Source: Pseudomonas putida
GTDB lineage: Bacteria > Pseudomonadota > Gammaproteobacteria > Pseudomonadales > Pseudomonadaceae
Direction of reading: 5' to 3'
NCBI RefSeq assembly: GCF_028682475.1
Contig: NZ_JANHLE010000026.1
Span: 1-64,000, forward strand
Length of the DNA stretch: 64,000 nt
Positions 35,829 to 43,771 of the stretch are shown piece by piece. How positions within the stretch are numbered: position 1 is the first letter of the stretch; each line of letters starts with the position of its first letter. A program made the position numbers and the translations under genes. The notes beneath the pieces were generated by a model. It was not told where the DNA came from. It worked only from the letters and a program-made list of their open reading frames with translations, and searched no databases.

Positions 35829-37586
35829 TTGGCATTGACGATTCTTGGCCTGTCCGGCGCCCTTAGCCATGATCCTTCCGCGGCCCTGTACATCGACGGC
35901 AAGCTGATTGCCGCCGCTGAAGAAGAGCGCTTCGTGCGCGACAAACATGCAAAGAACCGCATGCCCTACGAATCGGCGAAGTTCTGCCTGGAGCAGGCCG
36001 GCATCAAGCCTTCCGACGTTGACGTGGTGGCCATTCCGTTCGCCCCGATCAGCCTGTTCGGCGAGGCCCGCTGGCACTATGCCAAGCGCTACTGGTACGC
36101 CCCGGACCGCGCGCTTGATGCGATCCTGATGGGCAACCGCCGCTACAAGCGCTATCGCAAGAAAATCGTCTGGTGCCTGGAACAGCTGGGCTTCGACCCG
36201 AAAAAGGTCAAGATCGAGCCCGTCGAGCACCACCTGGCCCACGCTTCCAGCGCCTACCACTGCTCGGGTTTCAAGGAAAAAACCGCGATCCTCGGCATCG
36301 ACGGCAAGGGCGAGTACGCCACGACCTTCTTCGGTTATGGCGAAAACGGCAAGATCCACAAGATCAAGGAATTCTTCGACCCGGATTCGTTGGGCGGCCT
36401 GTATGGTGCGATCACCGAATTCCTCGGCTTCGAGATGCTCGACGGCGAGTTCAAGGTCATGGGCATGGCGCCGTATGGCGATGCCAGCAAATATGACTTC
36501 TCGCGTCTGGCCAGCTTCGAGAACGGCGAGCTGGTGATCAACACCGACTACGCAAACGTTATCGGCCTGCGCCGCTACAAAGAGAAGGGCAAGGGCTTCT
36601 ACTTCTCGCCGAAGCTGATCGAGTGGCTGGGTCCCAAGCGCGAAGGCGACATCGCCGACGAGCCGTACATCCACTACGCCGCCAGCATGCAGGCGCTGTT
36701 CGAGAAAATCGCCCTGCAGATGATCGACCACTACCTGGGCGACATCCTCAAGGAAACCGGCAAGCTGGCCTACGCGGGTGGTTGCGCGCTGAACGTCAAG
36801 CTCAACCAGAAGATCATTGCCCGTCCCGACGTCAAGGAGCTGTTCGTCCAGCCGGCTTCCGGCGATGCCGGTACCGCAGTCGGTGCGGCAGCGTACGTTT
36901 CGCATGCCCGCGGCGTGCCGGTCGAGAAGATGGAACACGTTTACCTCGGCCCTGCGTACTCCAACGAAGACGTGATTGCCGCCTGCGCCCGTCACCCGAG
37001 CCAGCCGAAATGGCGCAAGCTCGAGAACATGCCGGAGCAGATCGCCAAGATCATGGTCGACGGCAATCCGGTGGCCTGGTTCCAAGGCCGCATGGAGTTC
37101 GGTCCGCGCGCGCTGGGCGGTCGTTCGATCATCGGTTGCCCGAGCGTGGCCGGCGTTGCCGACCGCATCAACCACCAGATCAAGTTCCGCGAGCGCTGGA
37201 GGCCTTTCTGCCCGTCAATGCTCGACACCGTCGCCCCGCAGATGATCAAGATCGATCACCCGGCGCCGTTCATGACCTTTACCTTTGAAGTGGCTGAAGA
37301 GTGGAAGACCCGCGTGCCGGAAGTCGTCCACGAAGACGGCACTTCGCGGGCCCAGGTGCTCAAGCGCGAGTACAACCCGCGCTACTACGACATGATGAAG
37401 GCGCTGGAAGACCTGACCGGTAACGGCGTGTCGCTCAACACCTCGCTCAACCGTCGTGGCGAACCGATGATCTGCTCGCCGACCGACGCCCTGAACATGT
37501 TCTTCGGCTCGGATCTGCAGTACCTGATCATGGAAGACATTCTGGTAGTCAAGGACGGCGCGAACAGTTATGACGTCCAGGGCTGA
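35829..37586 (+). CDS. wapO: LPS core carbamoyltransferase (WapO-like)
   Basis: A 585-residue NodU/CmcH-type O-carbamoyltransferase, expected to carbamoylate a core heptose from carbamoyl phosphate. Signatures are HHLAHASSAYHCSGF, GIDGKGEYATTFF, YAGGCALNVKLNQ and the YrdC-like-free C-terminal domain with EFGPRALGGRSI. The start is a TTG at 35829: GAAGAGG lies eight bases before it and the product then opens with MALTILGLSGALSHDPS, the start of the fold. It overlaps the next gene by 17 bases. In P. aeruginosa the same order (carbamoyltransferase, WapH, Mig-14-like, PIG-L, Ssg) forms the core locus; the symbol is taken from that synteny. Confidence 0.85.
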   Translation: MALTILGLSGALSHDPSAALYIDGKLIAAAEEERFVRDKHAKNRMPYESAKFCLEQAGIKPSDVDVVAIPFAPISLFGEARWHYAKRYWYAPDRALDAILMGNRRYKRYRKKIVWCLEQLGFDPKKVKIEPVEHHLAHASSAYHCSGFKEKTAILGIDGKGEYATTFFGYGENGKIHKIKEFFDPDSLGGLYGAITEFLGFEMLDGEFKVMGMAPYGDASKYDFSRLASFENGELVINTDYANVIGLRRYKEKGKGFYFSPKLIEWLGPKREGDIADEPYIHYAASMQALFEKIALQMIDHYLGDILKETGKLAYAGGCALNVKLNQKIIARPDVKELFVQPASGDAGTAVGAAAYVSHARGVPVEKMEHVYLGPAYSNEDVIAACARHPSQPKWRKLENMPEQIAKIMVDGNPVAWFQGRMEFGPRALGGRSIIGCPSVAGVADRINHQIKFRERWRPFCPSMLDTVAPQMIKIDHPAPFMTFTFEVAEEWKTRVPEVVHEDGTSRAQVLKREYNPRYYDMMKALEDLTGNGVSLNTSLNRRGEPMICSPTDALNMFFGSDLQYLIMEDILVVKDGANSYDVQG

Positions 37587-38700
37587 AAAACGCGTCCTGC
37601 AGTTCTGCCACGGCTATGACGGTCCGTTCCTGGACTGTGCGCGGCAGTACGCCAGCCTGTTCAGCGGCAGCGGCTACCAGGTCACCACGGTGTTCCTGAC
37701 CGGCGCTGCCGACCCGCAGGTGGCAGCCGGCTGCGCCTCCGACGAAGTGATCTTCTTGGAGTTCAGCTCCAAGGCCATCCGTGGCCTGAAGCTTGGGGCG
37801 ATCCGCGCGTTGCGGCGGATCGTCGCAACGCGCAATTTCAGCTTCTGTATTGCTCATCGCTTCAAGCCGATCTATATCGCCTTGCTCGGCAGTCGTCTGC
37901 CGGTGATTGGTGTGCACCATGCTTTTGGTGACTACCAGCGCGGCAGCCGTCGGCTGTTTGCCAACCTGTTCCGCCAGCGCCTGAGTTTGCTCGGCGTCTC
38001 CGATGCGGTGCGCGACGACATGCGCAAATGCTTGCCCAAGTGGCCGGCTGAGCGCATCCAGACCCTCTACAACCGTATCGATATCGAGGCGCTGCAGGTG
38101 GCGCTGGTGCCTGCAGCCGATGCCCGCCAGGCGCTGGGGCTGGACCCGCAGGCCTGGATTGTCGGTAATGTCGGGCGCCTGCATCCGGACAAGGACCAGG
38201 CCACTTTGCTGCGTGGCTTTGCCCTGGCGCTGCCGAATCTGCCGACGGGTGCTCGCCTGGCGATTCTGGGTGAGGGGCGCCTGGAGCAGTCGCTCAAGGC
38301 GCTGGCCGCCGAGTTGGGTATCGCCGCTCAGGTCGACTTTCTCGGCCAGGTGTCCAATGCGCGGCGCTACTTCAAGGCGTTCGATGCCTTTGCCCTGAGC
38401 TCCGATCACGAGCCGTTCGGCATGGTCCTGCTCGAAGCCATGGTTGCCGGAGTGCCGGTCCTCGCCACCGCTTGCGGCGGTGCCCTGGAAGTGGTCGAAG
38501 GTGTCGGCATCCTGTTCCCGCTGGCCGATGTCGAGCGCCTGGCTCAAGGCCTGCAACATCTGGCCGTGCTGGATGAAGGTCAGCGTCAGGAGTGCGCCGA
38601 GCGCATGCTTGCGCGTCTGCGAGAGCGTTTTTCCGATAGCGCTGTGCGCGATACCTTCTGGCAGTTGCCAGCTGTGCGCGCGCTGACGGCGGAGGTTTGA
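37570..38700 (+). CDS. wapH: GT4 glycosyltransferase of the LPS core (WapH-like)
   Basis: A 376-residue retaining GT-B glycosyltransferase. The C-terminal half has the nucleotide-sugar region VGNVGRLHPDKDQATLLRGF and the EX7E motif HEPFGMVLLEAMVAGVPVLAT. Order next to the carbamoyltransferase and Mig-14-like gene matches P. aeruginosa wapH. The donor and acceptor sugars cannot be told from sequence. It overlaps the previous gene by 17 bases and its stop TGA shares one base with the next ATG, so the cluster is translationally coupled. Confidence 0.83.
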   Translation: MTSRAEKRVLQFCHGYDGPFLDCARQYASLFSGSGYQVTTVFLTGAADPQVAAGCASDEVIFLEFSSKAIRGLKLGAIRALRRIVATRNFSFCIAHRFKPIYIALLGSRLPVIGVHHAFGDYQRGSRRLFANLFRQRLSLLGVSDAVRDDMRKCLPKWPAERIQTLYNRIDIEALQVALVPAADARQALGLDPQAWIVGNVGRLHPDKDQATLLRGFALALPNLPTGARLAILGEGRLEQSLKALAAELGIAAQVDFLGQVSNARRYFKAFDAFALSSDHEPFGMVLLEAMVAGVPVLATACGGALEVVEGVGILFPLADVERLAQGLQHLAVLDEGQRQECAERMLARLRERFSDSAVRDTFWQLPAVRALTAEV

Positions 38701-39596
38701 TGCTCAATCATATTCAAGGCTGGCGCGAGCGCGGCTGGCGGGTGATCGATGCACCTGCCTACGCCCAAGCCTGGCAGCACTTTGGTGGTAGCGTCGCCAC
38801 TCACCCGCTGGTGGTCGAACAACTGGCCGAGCTGGCGCAGATTCCGGTGCGCTACCTGGGCTGGGAGCAAAACGGCGAGCTCAAGGCCGCGATTCCGACC
38901 TGGGGTCGTTACCTGGCGTTGTCCAAGGACGTGCTCAAGCGTCAGGGCAAGAAGGGGCTGTATGACCTGGGCAATGCCGAGCTGATCCTGCCGGCGGCTG
39001 CCGATGCCCAGGCGCCGCTGCGTCATGCCGGACGTTACCTGTCGGAGCTCAACCAGGGGCGTTTCGCCAACCTCAAGCTGCAAACTGAAGCGCTGGCGAT
39101 GGCGCGCACGCCTGAAGAGCTGTCGAAGAAGTTTCGCTACAACCAGCGCCGCGAGTTGCGTCTGCTGGAAGAGGCGGGCGGCCAGGTGCGTGCGGTTTCT
39201 GAGTTTTCCAGCAGTGAACTGGCAGCGATCTACTGCGATCTGTTTCAGCGCCGCTGGGAATTCCCGGCTACGGGCGCCGAGCGCATGGCTGAGGTCATCG
39301 AGCGTCTGCGTGAGTTGCTGATCGGTTCGGTGCTGTTTCTCGATGATGCGCCCATCGCCATTCAGTTGGTCTACCGGGTCGAAGCCCCCGAGTGGATCAG
39401 CGTCGAGTACATCAATGGCGGCGTGGACCCGCAAACCAAGGCCTTCAGTCCTGGCAGCGTATTGAGTTTCCTCAATACCCAGGCCGCCTGGGAAGATGCC
39501 CGGGCGCGCAACAAGCCGCTGCGTTTCTCCTTTGGCCGCGCTGATCGCGAGTACAAGGATCGCTGGTGCAACCCCGTTCCGGTGTTTCAGGTGTGA
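38700..39596 (+). CDS. Mig-14-like acyltransferase-fold protein
   Basis: A 298-residue protein that looks like a GNAT/FemAB-type acyltransferase (KKFRYNQRRELRLLEEAGGQVR; FSFGRADREYKDRWCNPVPVFQV at the end) and fits the Mig-14 family, linked in Salmonella to resistance to antimicrobial peptides. P. aeruginosa has a member at the same place in its core locus. GGAGGT (38691-38696) precedes the ATG at 38700, which overlaps the glycosyltransferase stop (TGATG). Its biochemical reaction is not established; the location suggests a role in outer-membrane or LPS modification. Confidence 0.72.
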   Translation: MLNHIQGWRERGWRVIDAPAYAQAWQHFGGSVATHPLVVEQLAELAQIPVRYLGWEQNGELKAAIPTWGRYLALSKDVLKRQGKKGLYDLGNAELILPAAADAQAPLRHAGRYLSELNQGRFANLKLQTEALAMARTPEELSKKFRYNQRRELRLLEEAGGQVRAVSEFSSSELAAIYCDLFQRRWEFPATGAERMAEVIERLRELLIGSVLFLDDAPIAIQLVYRVEAPEWISVEYINGGVDPQTKAFSPGSVLSFLNTQAAWEDARARNKPLRFSFGRADREYKDRWCNPVPVFQV

Positions 39597-40993
39597 GCCG
39601 CAAGCAGCAGTTGCTCAAGCGGCACCGGCGCAACAAGCGGCTGGGGTTGCTGGTTGGCCTGGCGGTTTTGCTGGGTCTGGGTGTTTTCGTCCAGTGGTGG
39701 TTGCCGCTGGTGCTGCTGCCACTGCTGTGGGTCGCCCATGAAGCCTGGTTTGCCGATCACCTGTTCTATTCGCCAGCCGAAGATTACCAGTATCAGTTCC
39801 CGCAGGATTGCCTGGCGCATCCGGTCGAACTGGTCGACGGTGTTGTGCGGCTTCAGGCGCCTTTGCAGCTTGCCGGTGATGAAACCCTGGTCCTGGCACT
39901 GCGCCTGAAAAGTACCTGGCTGGGGCGTTTCCTCGACCCGGCCGTGCTGTTGAATGATGACGATTGCCAGGCCTTCGAACGCGGTGTCGCGGGCCTGCGC
40001 TACCTGAACCTGACCGGGCTTGGCCCGTCGCTGGCTGCCGGGCAGTTGCGCCTGCGTGGGCGCTATTGCCGTCTGGCGGGCGAGGGGCAGTTGTGGGTGG
40101 TTGCGGGCACCGATCTGCGCCAGAAACGCGTCATGGTCATTGCCCCGCATGCCGATGATGCCGAGTTGGCGGCATTCGGCCTCTACAGTCAGGCGCAAGA
40201 GGCCTGGGTCGTGACCCTGACCGCTGGCGAGATCGAGGCTGAGCACTACCAGCAAATGGGCATGGCCAAGGCTGAGTCCGCCCGCTTGAAGGGCCGTCTG
40301 CGCGCCTGGGACAGTATTGCCGTGCCACGCTGGGCAGGTGTGCCCGAGTCGAACTGTGTGCAGTTGGGCTATTTCTGCCTGCAGCTGCCAGCCATGCAGG
40401 TGGCGCCGGATCAAGTTATTGCCTCGCGTGAGGCGGAGCTTGACGATACCCGCCTGTTCCGGCGCTTCAACACGATGACCTTGCCGGGTGACCAGGACGG
40501 TGCGCCGACCTGGAACAACCTGTTGGCCGACTTGCGCGCGTTATTGCTCAAGGCCCGCCCGCAGGTGCTGGTGATGCCGCATCCGACCCTCGATCCGCAT
40601 CCCGATCACATCTGCGCCCAGGCTGCTGTGCTTGAGGCCCTGCAGGGGCTTGAGTGGCAGCCGGAGACCGTACTGGGGTATGCCAACCACCTGCATGACA
40701 ACGACCGCTGGCCCATGGGCGACAGTGGTGCCGGGGTGGCGTTGCCACCGCAACTGGACGGCGGGCAGATCTGGGCACCCTACAGCCTGCCCCTGGATCT
40801 GGCGGCTCAGCGCGACAAGGCCATGGCGCTGGGCATGATGCATGACCTGCAGCCGCCGGTGCCGTTCAAGCGTCGCCTTCGCCGTCTGCTTCAGCGCTGG
40901 CTGGCAGGGCGGCGCGCTTCGCCTTATGGCGAGAACGAATTTTTCCGCAAGGCCGTGCGCCGACATGAATTGTTCTGGCGCCGTGATCTCTGA
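39593..40993 (+). CDS. dnpA: PIG-L family de-N-acetylase (DnpA-like)
   Basis: A 466-residue membrane-anchored deacetylase. A short basic N terminus is followed by two hydrophobic segments (about 18-50), a middle domain, then the PIG-L metal site as PHADDAEL and the later HPTLDPHPDH. It probably removes an acetyl group from a core sugar; the P. aeruginosa homologue DnpA affects antibiotic persistence. I place the start at the GTG that overlaps the preceding stop (39593). A GTG at 39566 with AAGGA upstream is a real alternative that would add nine residues. Confidence 0.83.
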   Translation: MSRKQQLLKRHRRNKRLGLLVGLAVLLGLGVFVQWWLPLVLLPLLWVAHEAWFADHLFYSPAEDYQYQFPQDCLAHPVELVDGVVRLQAPLQLAGDETLVLALRLKSTWLGRFLDPAVLLNDDDCQAFERGVAGLRYLNLTGLGPSLAAGQLRLRGRYCRLAGEGQLWVVAGTDLRQKRVMVIAPHADDAELAAFGLYSQAQEAWVVTLTAGEIEAEHYQQMGMAKAESARLKGRLRAWDSIAVPRWAGVPESNCVQLGYFCLQLPAMQVAPDQVIASREAELDDTRLFRRFNTMTLPGDQDGAPTWNNLLADLRALLLKARPQVLVMPHPTLDPHPDHICAQAAVLEALQGLEWQPETVLGYANHLHDNDRWPMGDSGAGVALPPQLDGGQIWAPYSLPLDLAAQRDKAMALGMMHDLQPPVPFKRRLRRLLQRWLAGRRASPYGENEFFRKAVRRHELFWRRDL

Positions 40994-41041
40994 TCCTGGC
41001 CCATGACTGTTAGCGGCTGAATAAAGACCGCAAGGAAGACA

Positions 41042-41998
41042 ATGAAAGTTCTATTTCTGGTGCAGAAAGAACAACGGGCAATCCTCGACCGTCTCTATGA
41101 CGGTGTCGCCGCCCATTGCGAATGCGATCTGCGCTGGCTCAGCAGTGCCGATCAGCGCAACCTGCGCAGCTATTTCCGTCGTGAAGTCGACGTCGAAAAG
41201 TACGATCGGATTGTGTTTTTTCTGCGTTTCAAGCAAGAGATCCGTCAGGTCGGTTTCATTCGTACGGTGCCCAACCTGGTCATCCTCGAGCACGACGCCT
41301 ATCAGAACTACATCCCGTGCAAGTACACCGGCAAGTTCAGCGCCCACTACCGTCAGTTGCCTTGGGCGCGGGTGATCAGCTCCGGCTACATGGTCAGTGA
41401 GCGCTTGCGCCAGGAGGGCTTCGACGCCGAGTTCGTGCCCAAGGGCTACGACCAGCAGTTGCTGGCCGACCAGGGGCGTGAGCGGGATATCGAGCTGGCC
41501 TTTGTCGGCAGTACCAACAGCGTCGCCTACAGCGGGCGCAAGGCGTTGCTCGATGAGCTCGCCCAGGTTGAAAACCTGCTGGTCACCCGGACCAAGTCCG
41601 GTGAAGAGTACTGTGACACGCTCAACCGCATTCGTTTCTTCGTCAGTGCCGATGTCGGCATGGGCGAATACATGATCAAGAATTTCGAGGCGATGGCCTG
41701 TGGTTGCGTGCTGCTGGCTTTTGATCAAGGGGAGGCGGAGAATCGCGCCCTGGGTCTTGAAGACATGCACAACGTGGTTTTGTACAACAGCATCGCCCAG
41801 CTGCAGGACAAGCTCAAAGTATTACGCGCCGACCCGGCATTGGTCGAGCGCATTGGCAGCAATGGTCGTGACCTTGCTGTGTCGCAGTTCAGCTTCGCTC
41901 AAGTGGGCCGAAGCATCGTAGAAAAAATGCAGCCACCTCTGCGTTCCCGTCCAGCCCTGACCGGTTGGCAGCGCTTGCGTTTGAGACTGGGCATATGA
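41042..41998 (+). CDS. ssg: Glycosyltransferase (Ssg-like)
   Basis: A 318-residue protein resembling CgeB/GT-B type glycosyltransferases (N-terminal KVLFLVQKEQRAILDRLYDG; C-terminal GEYMIKNFEAMACGCVLLAFDQG, the usual E-xxAxGC donor-site helix). Position after the PIG-L gene matches ssg of P. aeruginosa and P. alkylphenolia, needed for O-antigen/core surface polysaccharide. The symbol rests on synteny and general similarity. A 48-base gap with the leader AAGGAAGACA precedes the ATG. Confidence 0.78.
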   Translation: MKVLFLVQKEQRAILDRLYDGVAAHCECDLRWLSSADQRNLRSYFRREVDVEKYDRIVFFLRFKQEIRQVGFIRTVPNLVILEHDAYQNYIPCKYTGKFSAHYRQLPWARVISSGYMVSERLRQEGFDAEFVPKGYDQQLLADQGRERDIELAFVGSTNSVAYSGRKALLDELAQVENLLVTRTKSGEEYCDTLNRIRFFVSADVGMGEYMIKNFEAMACGCVLLAFDQGEAENRALGLEDMHNVVLYNSIAQLQDKLKVLRADPALVERIGSNGRDLAVSQFSFAQVGRSIVEKMQPPLRSRPALTGWQRLRLRLGI

Positions 41999-42064
41999 GC
42001 CGGCTGTCCCGTACACGGGGCGTGGTCTCGAACAACCGAATACAGAAGATGGGGAGGGAATCCG

Positions 42065-42838
42065 GTGCGATTCAGTGATGACAGTGATGTAACCCTGGTG
42101 GTTACCAGTTGCGGGCGTTTCGACCTGCTCAAGCTTACACTCGAGAGTTTCGATCGTTTCAATACTGCACCGATTCGCGAAGTGTTCATCACCGAGGATT
42201 CGGGCGATGAGGCTGTCCATCAAGCGGTACCGGAACATTGGAAACCGCACTGCAAGGTGTTCGTCAATCGGCCTAAGCTGGGGCAGCTGCCGTCTATCGA
42301 CCTGGCCTACAGTCACGTAAAAACCCCTTACATCTTTCATTGCGAGGATGACTGGGAGTTCTATCGTCCAGGTTTCATCGAGGACTCGAAGAGCATTCTT
42401 GAGGTCAGCCCGCATTTGCTGCAGGTCTGGCTGCGCAGCTATGCCCATGACTTGAAAGTGCACAGCCCTTACATCCATCTGGGTGAGCGTCAGGTCATTG
42501 CCGGTGTGCCGTGTTACCCGCTGCTCTCGGACAAGCCTGAGTGGCAGAGTTTTTCGTTGAACCCAGGCTTGCGCCGGCTCAGCGACTATCAGCGTTGCGC
42601 GCCATTTGCCGGCTATTCTGGTGAGAAGGCGCTGTCAAAGCGCTACGCCGATTTGAATCTCACCGCGGTGACCCTTGAGGGGGACGCTGTGCTGCATACC
42701 GGCTTCGGTGCGCATGTAAGCCTGCCCGGCGAGCGGCGGCGTAAAGCACGGCGCCGCAAGCGTGATCGCGTCAAATTGATGGTGGTACTGGTGGTTGGCG
42801 TGGTGCTGGGCGTGGGCGTGGGGTTTTTTGCCCATTGA
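42065..42838 (+). CDS. GT2-like glycosyltransferase with basic C-terminal membrane tail
   Basis: A 257-residue protein. The first 90 residues look like a GT-A nucleotide-binding region (VTLVVTSCGRFDLLKLTLESF) with the metal motif EDDWEF. The last 40 residues are unusual: a dense Arg/Lys stretch (RRRKARRRKRDR) followed by one hydrophobic helix (VKLMVVLVVGVVLGVGVGFF) that ends the protein, as in a tail anchor with the catalytic part in the cytoplasm. The start is a GTG with GGGGAGGGAA upstream. The sugar and acceptor are unknown; the locus suggests LPS core. Confidence 0.75.
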   Translation: MRFSDDSDVTLVVTSCGRFDLLKLTLESFDRFNTAPIREVFITEDSGDEAVHQAVPEHWKPHCKVFVNRPKLGQLPSIDLAYSHVKTPYIFHCEDDWEFYRPGFIEDSKSILEVSPHLLQVWLRSYAHDLKVHSPYIHLGERQVIAGVPCYPLLSDKPEWQSFSLNPGLRRLSDYQRCAPFAGYSGEKALSKRYADLNLTAVTLEGDAVLHTGFGAHVSLPGERRRKARRRKRDRVKLMVVLVVGVVLGVGVGFFAH

Positions 42839-42870
42839 TCCGGGCTGTATGCCCATGAATCGGTGCGAAA

Positions 42871-42890
42871 CAAGGGGGTGATCCCCCTTG
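42871..42890 (+). terminator. Perfect 8-bp hairpin after the GT2-like gene
   Basis: CAAGGGGG and CCCCCTTG arms flank a four-base TGAT loop, 32 bases past the stop. There is no T run after it, so terminator activity is uncertain. Confidence 0.45.
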
Positions 42891-42948
42891 AACATCGTCA
42901 ACATCCTGTGGGCAGGCGGCGCACCCTGCGCCTCGATACCCCAGGTGT

Positions 42949-43551
42949 TCAGTTCAGCAAGGCGCGTTCCAGTTCGGCGAGAGGGAATTGACCCTCGAGG
43001 CGCTCGCGGGCGATGTAACGGGCGAAATGCTGCACGTTGCGCCGGACCATGCGGTTGGACAGTGGCGCCCCCATGAAGCGCATATCGGCCACATCGATCA
43101 GGCCCATCTCCTGTTCTGGTGTCACGACAATGTTGCCAAGGTGCAGGGAGCGAAAGTAAATGCCCGACTTGTGCAGCTTGCGCACCAGCGCCACAAGCTC
43201 CGGCAGGCGCTCTTGCCAGCTGAAACCCGCCTTGCGGGACAACTGGCTAAGGGTTTCTCCCGGCAGCGGGTGATACAGCACCGCGGTCATTCCGGGGGCA
43301 TCCAGCTTGTAGAACTTCAAGACCTTCAGCGTCGGAATGCCCTTTTTCTCCAGCTTGATCGCGTTGTCGATAAAGCGCTGGGAATAAGGCCGCAGCAAGG
43401 CAGATGAAATTAATCGTTTACGCCTGAAGAGTTTAAGGATGTTGCCGTCATTAAGCAGGTACACTTTGGCGCCGTAACTATCAGCCTCCAGCACCTGGGC
43501 GCCAAGGATGAGTTGGTTGAGGTCGACCTGGTGTAGCCGGGAACATTGCAT
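42949..43551 (-). CDS. WaaP/Kdo-kinase-fold LPS protein, atypical catalytic loop
   Basis: A 200-residue protein with a kinase-like fold resembling the LPS kinase family near msbA in other pseudomonads; the P. putida counterpart is often labelled a toluene tolerance protein. A glycine-poor N lobe with KVYLLNDGNILKLF is followed by the catalytic-loop equivalent FRSLHLGNIVV and an ID-type metal motif (GLIDVADMRF). In standard loops (HRDxHxGN) the third residue is the catalytic Asp; here it is Ser. It is divergent from msbA. The ATG at 43551 is favoured over a TTG six codons earlier. Activity is uncertain. Confidence 0.75.
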   Translation of the reverse strand: MQCSRLHQVDLNQLILGAQVLEADSYGAKVYLLNDGNILKLFRRKRLISSALLRPYSQRFIDNAIKLEKKGIPTLKVLKFYKLDAPGMTAVLYHPLPGETLSQLSRKAGFSWQERLPELVALVRKLHKSGIYFRSLHLGNIVVTPEQEMGLIDVADMRFMGAPLSNRMVRRNVQHFARYIARERLEGQFPLAELERALLN

Positions 43552-43771
43552 GGATAGTGGCCTTGCCAACGGGCGAGCAAAAGGACCGGCAATAATGCCG
43601 AAAAATTTGTAGATGTACCATGCCGGTGTTGTTGAAGATGAGGATGCGCTGGATGTACACAGGGTGCAGGGCCTGGATTCGTGCAGGTTTGCTCTGGTGT
43701 GGGTCTGGGTGCATGCCCATCGACCGGGCTGTGATAAAATTTCCGGTTCAATCTGAACAGCGAGCTCGACA

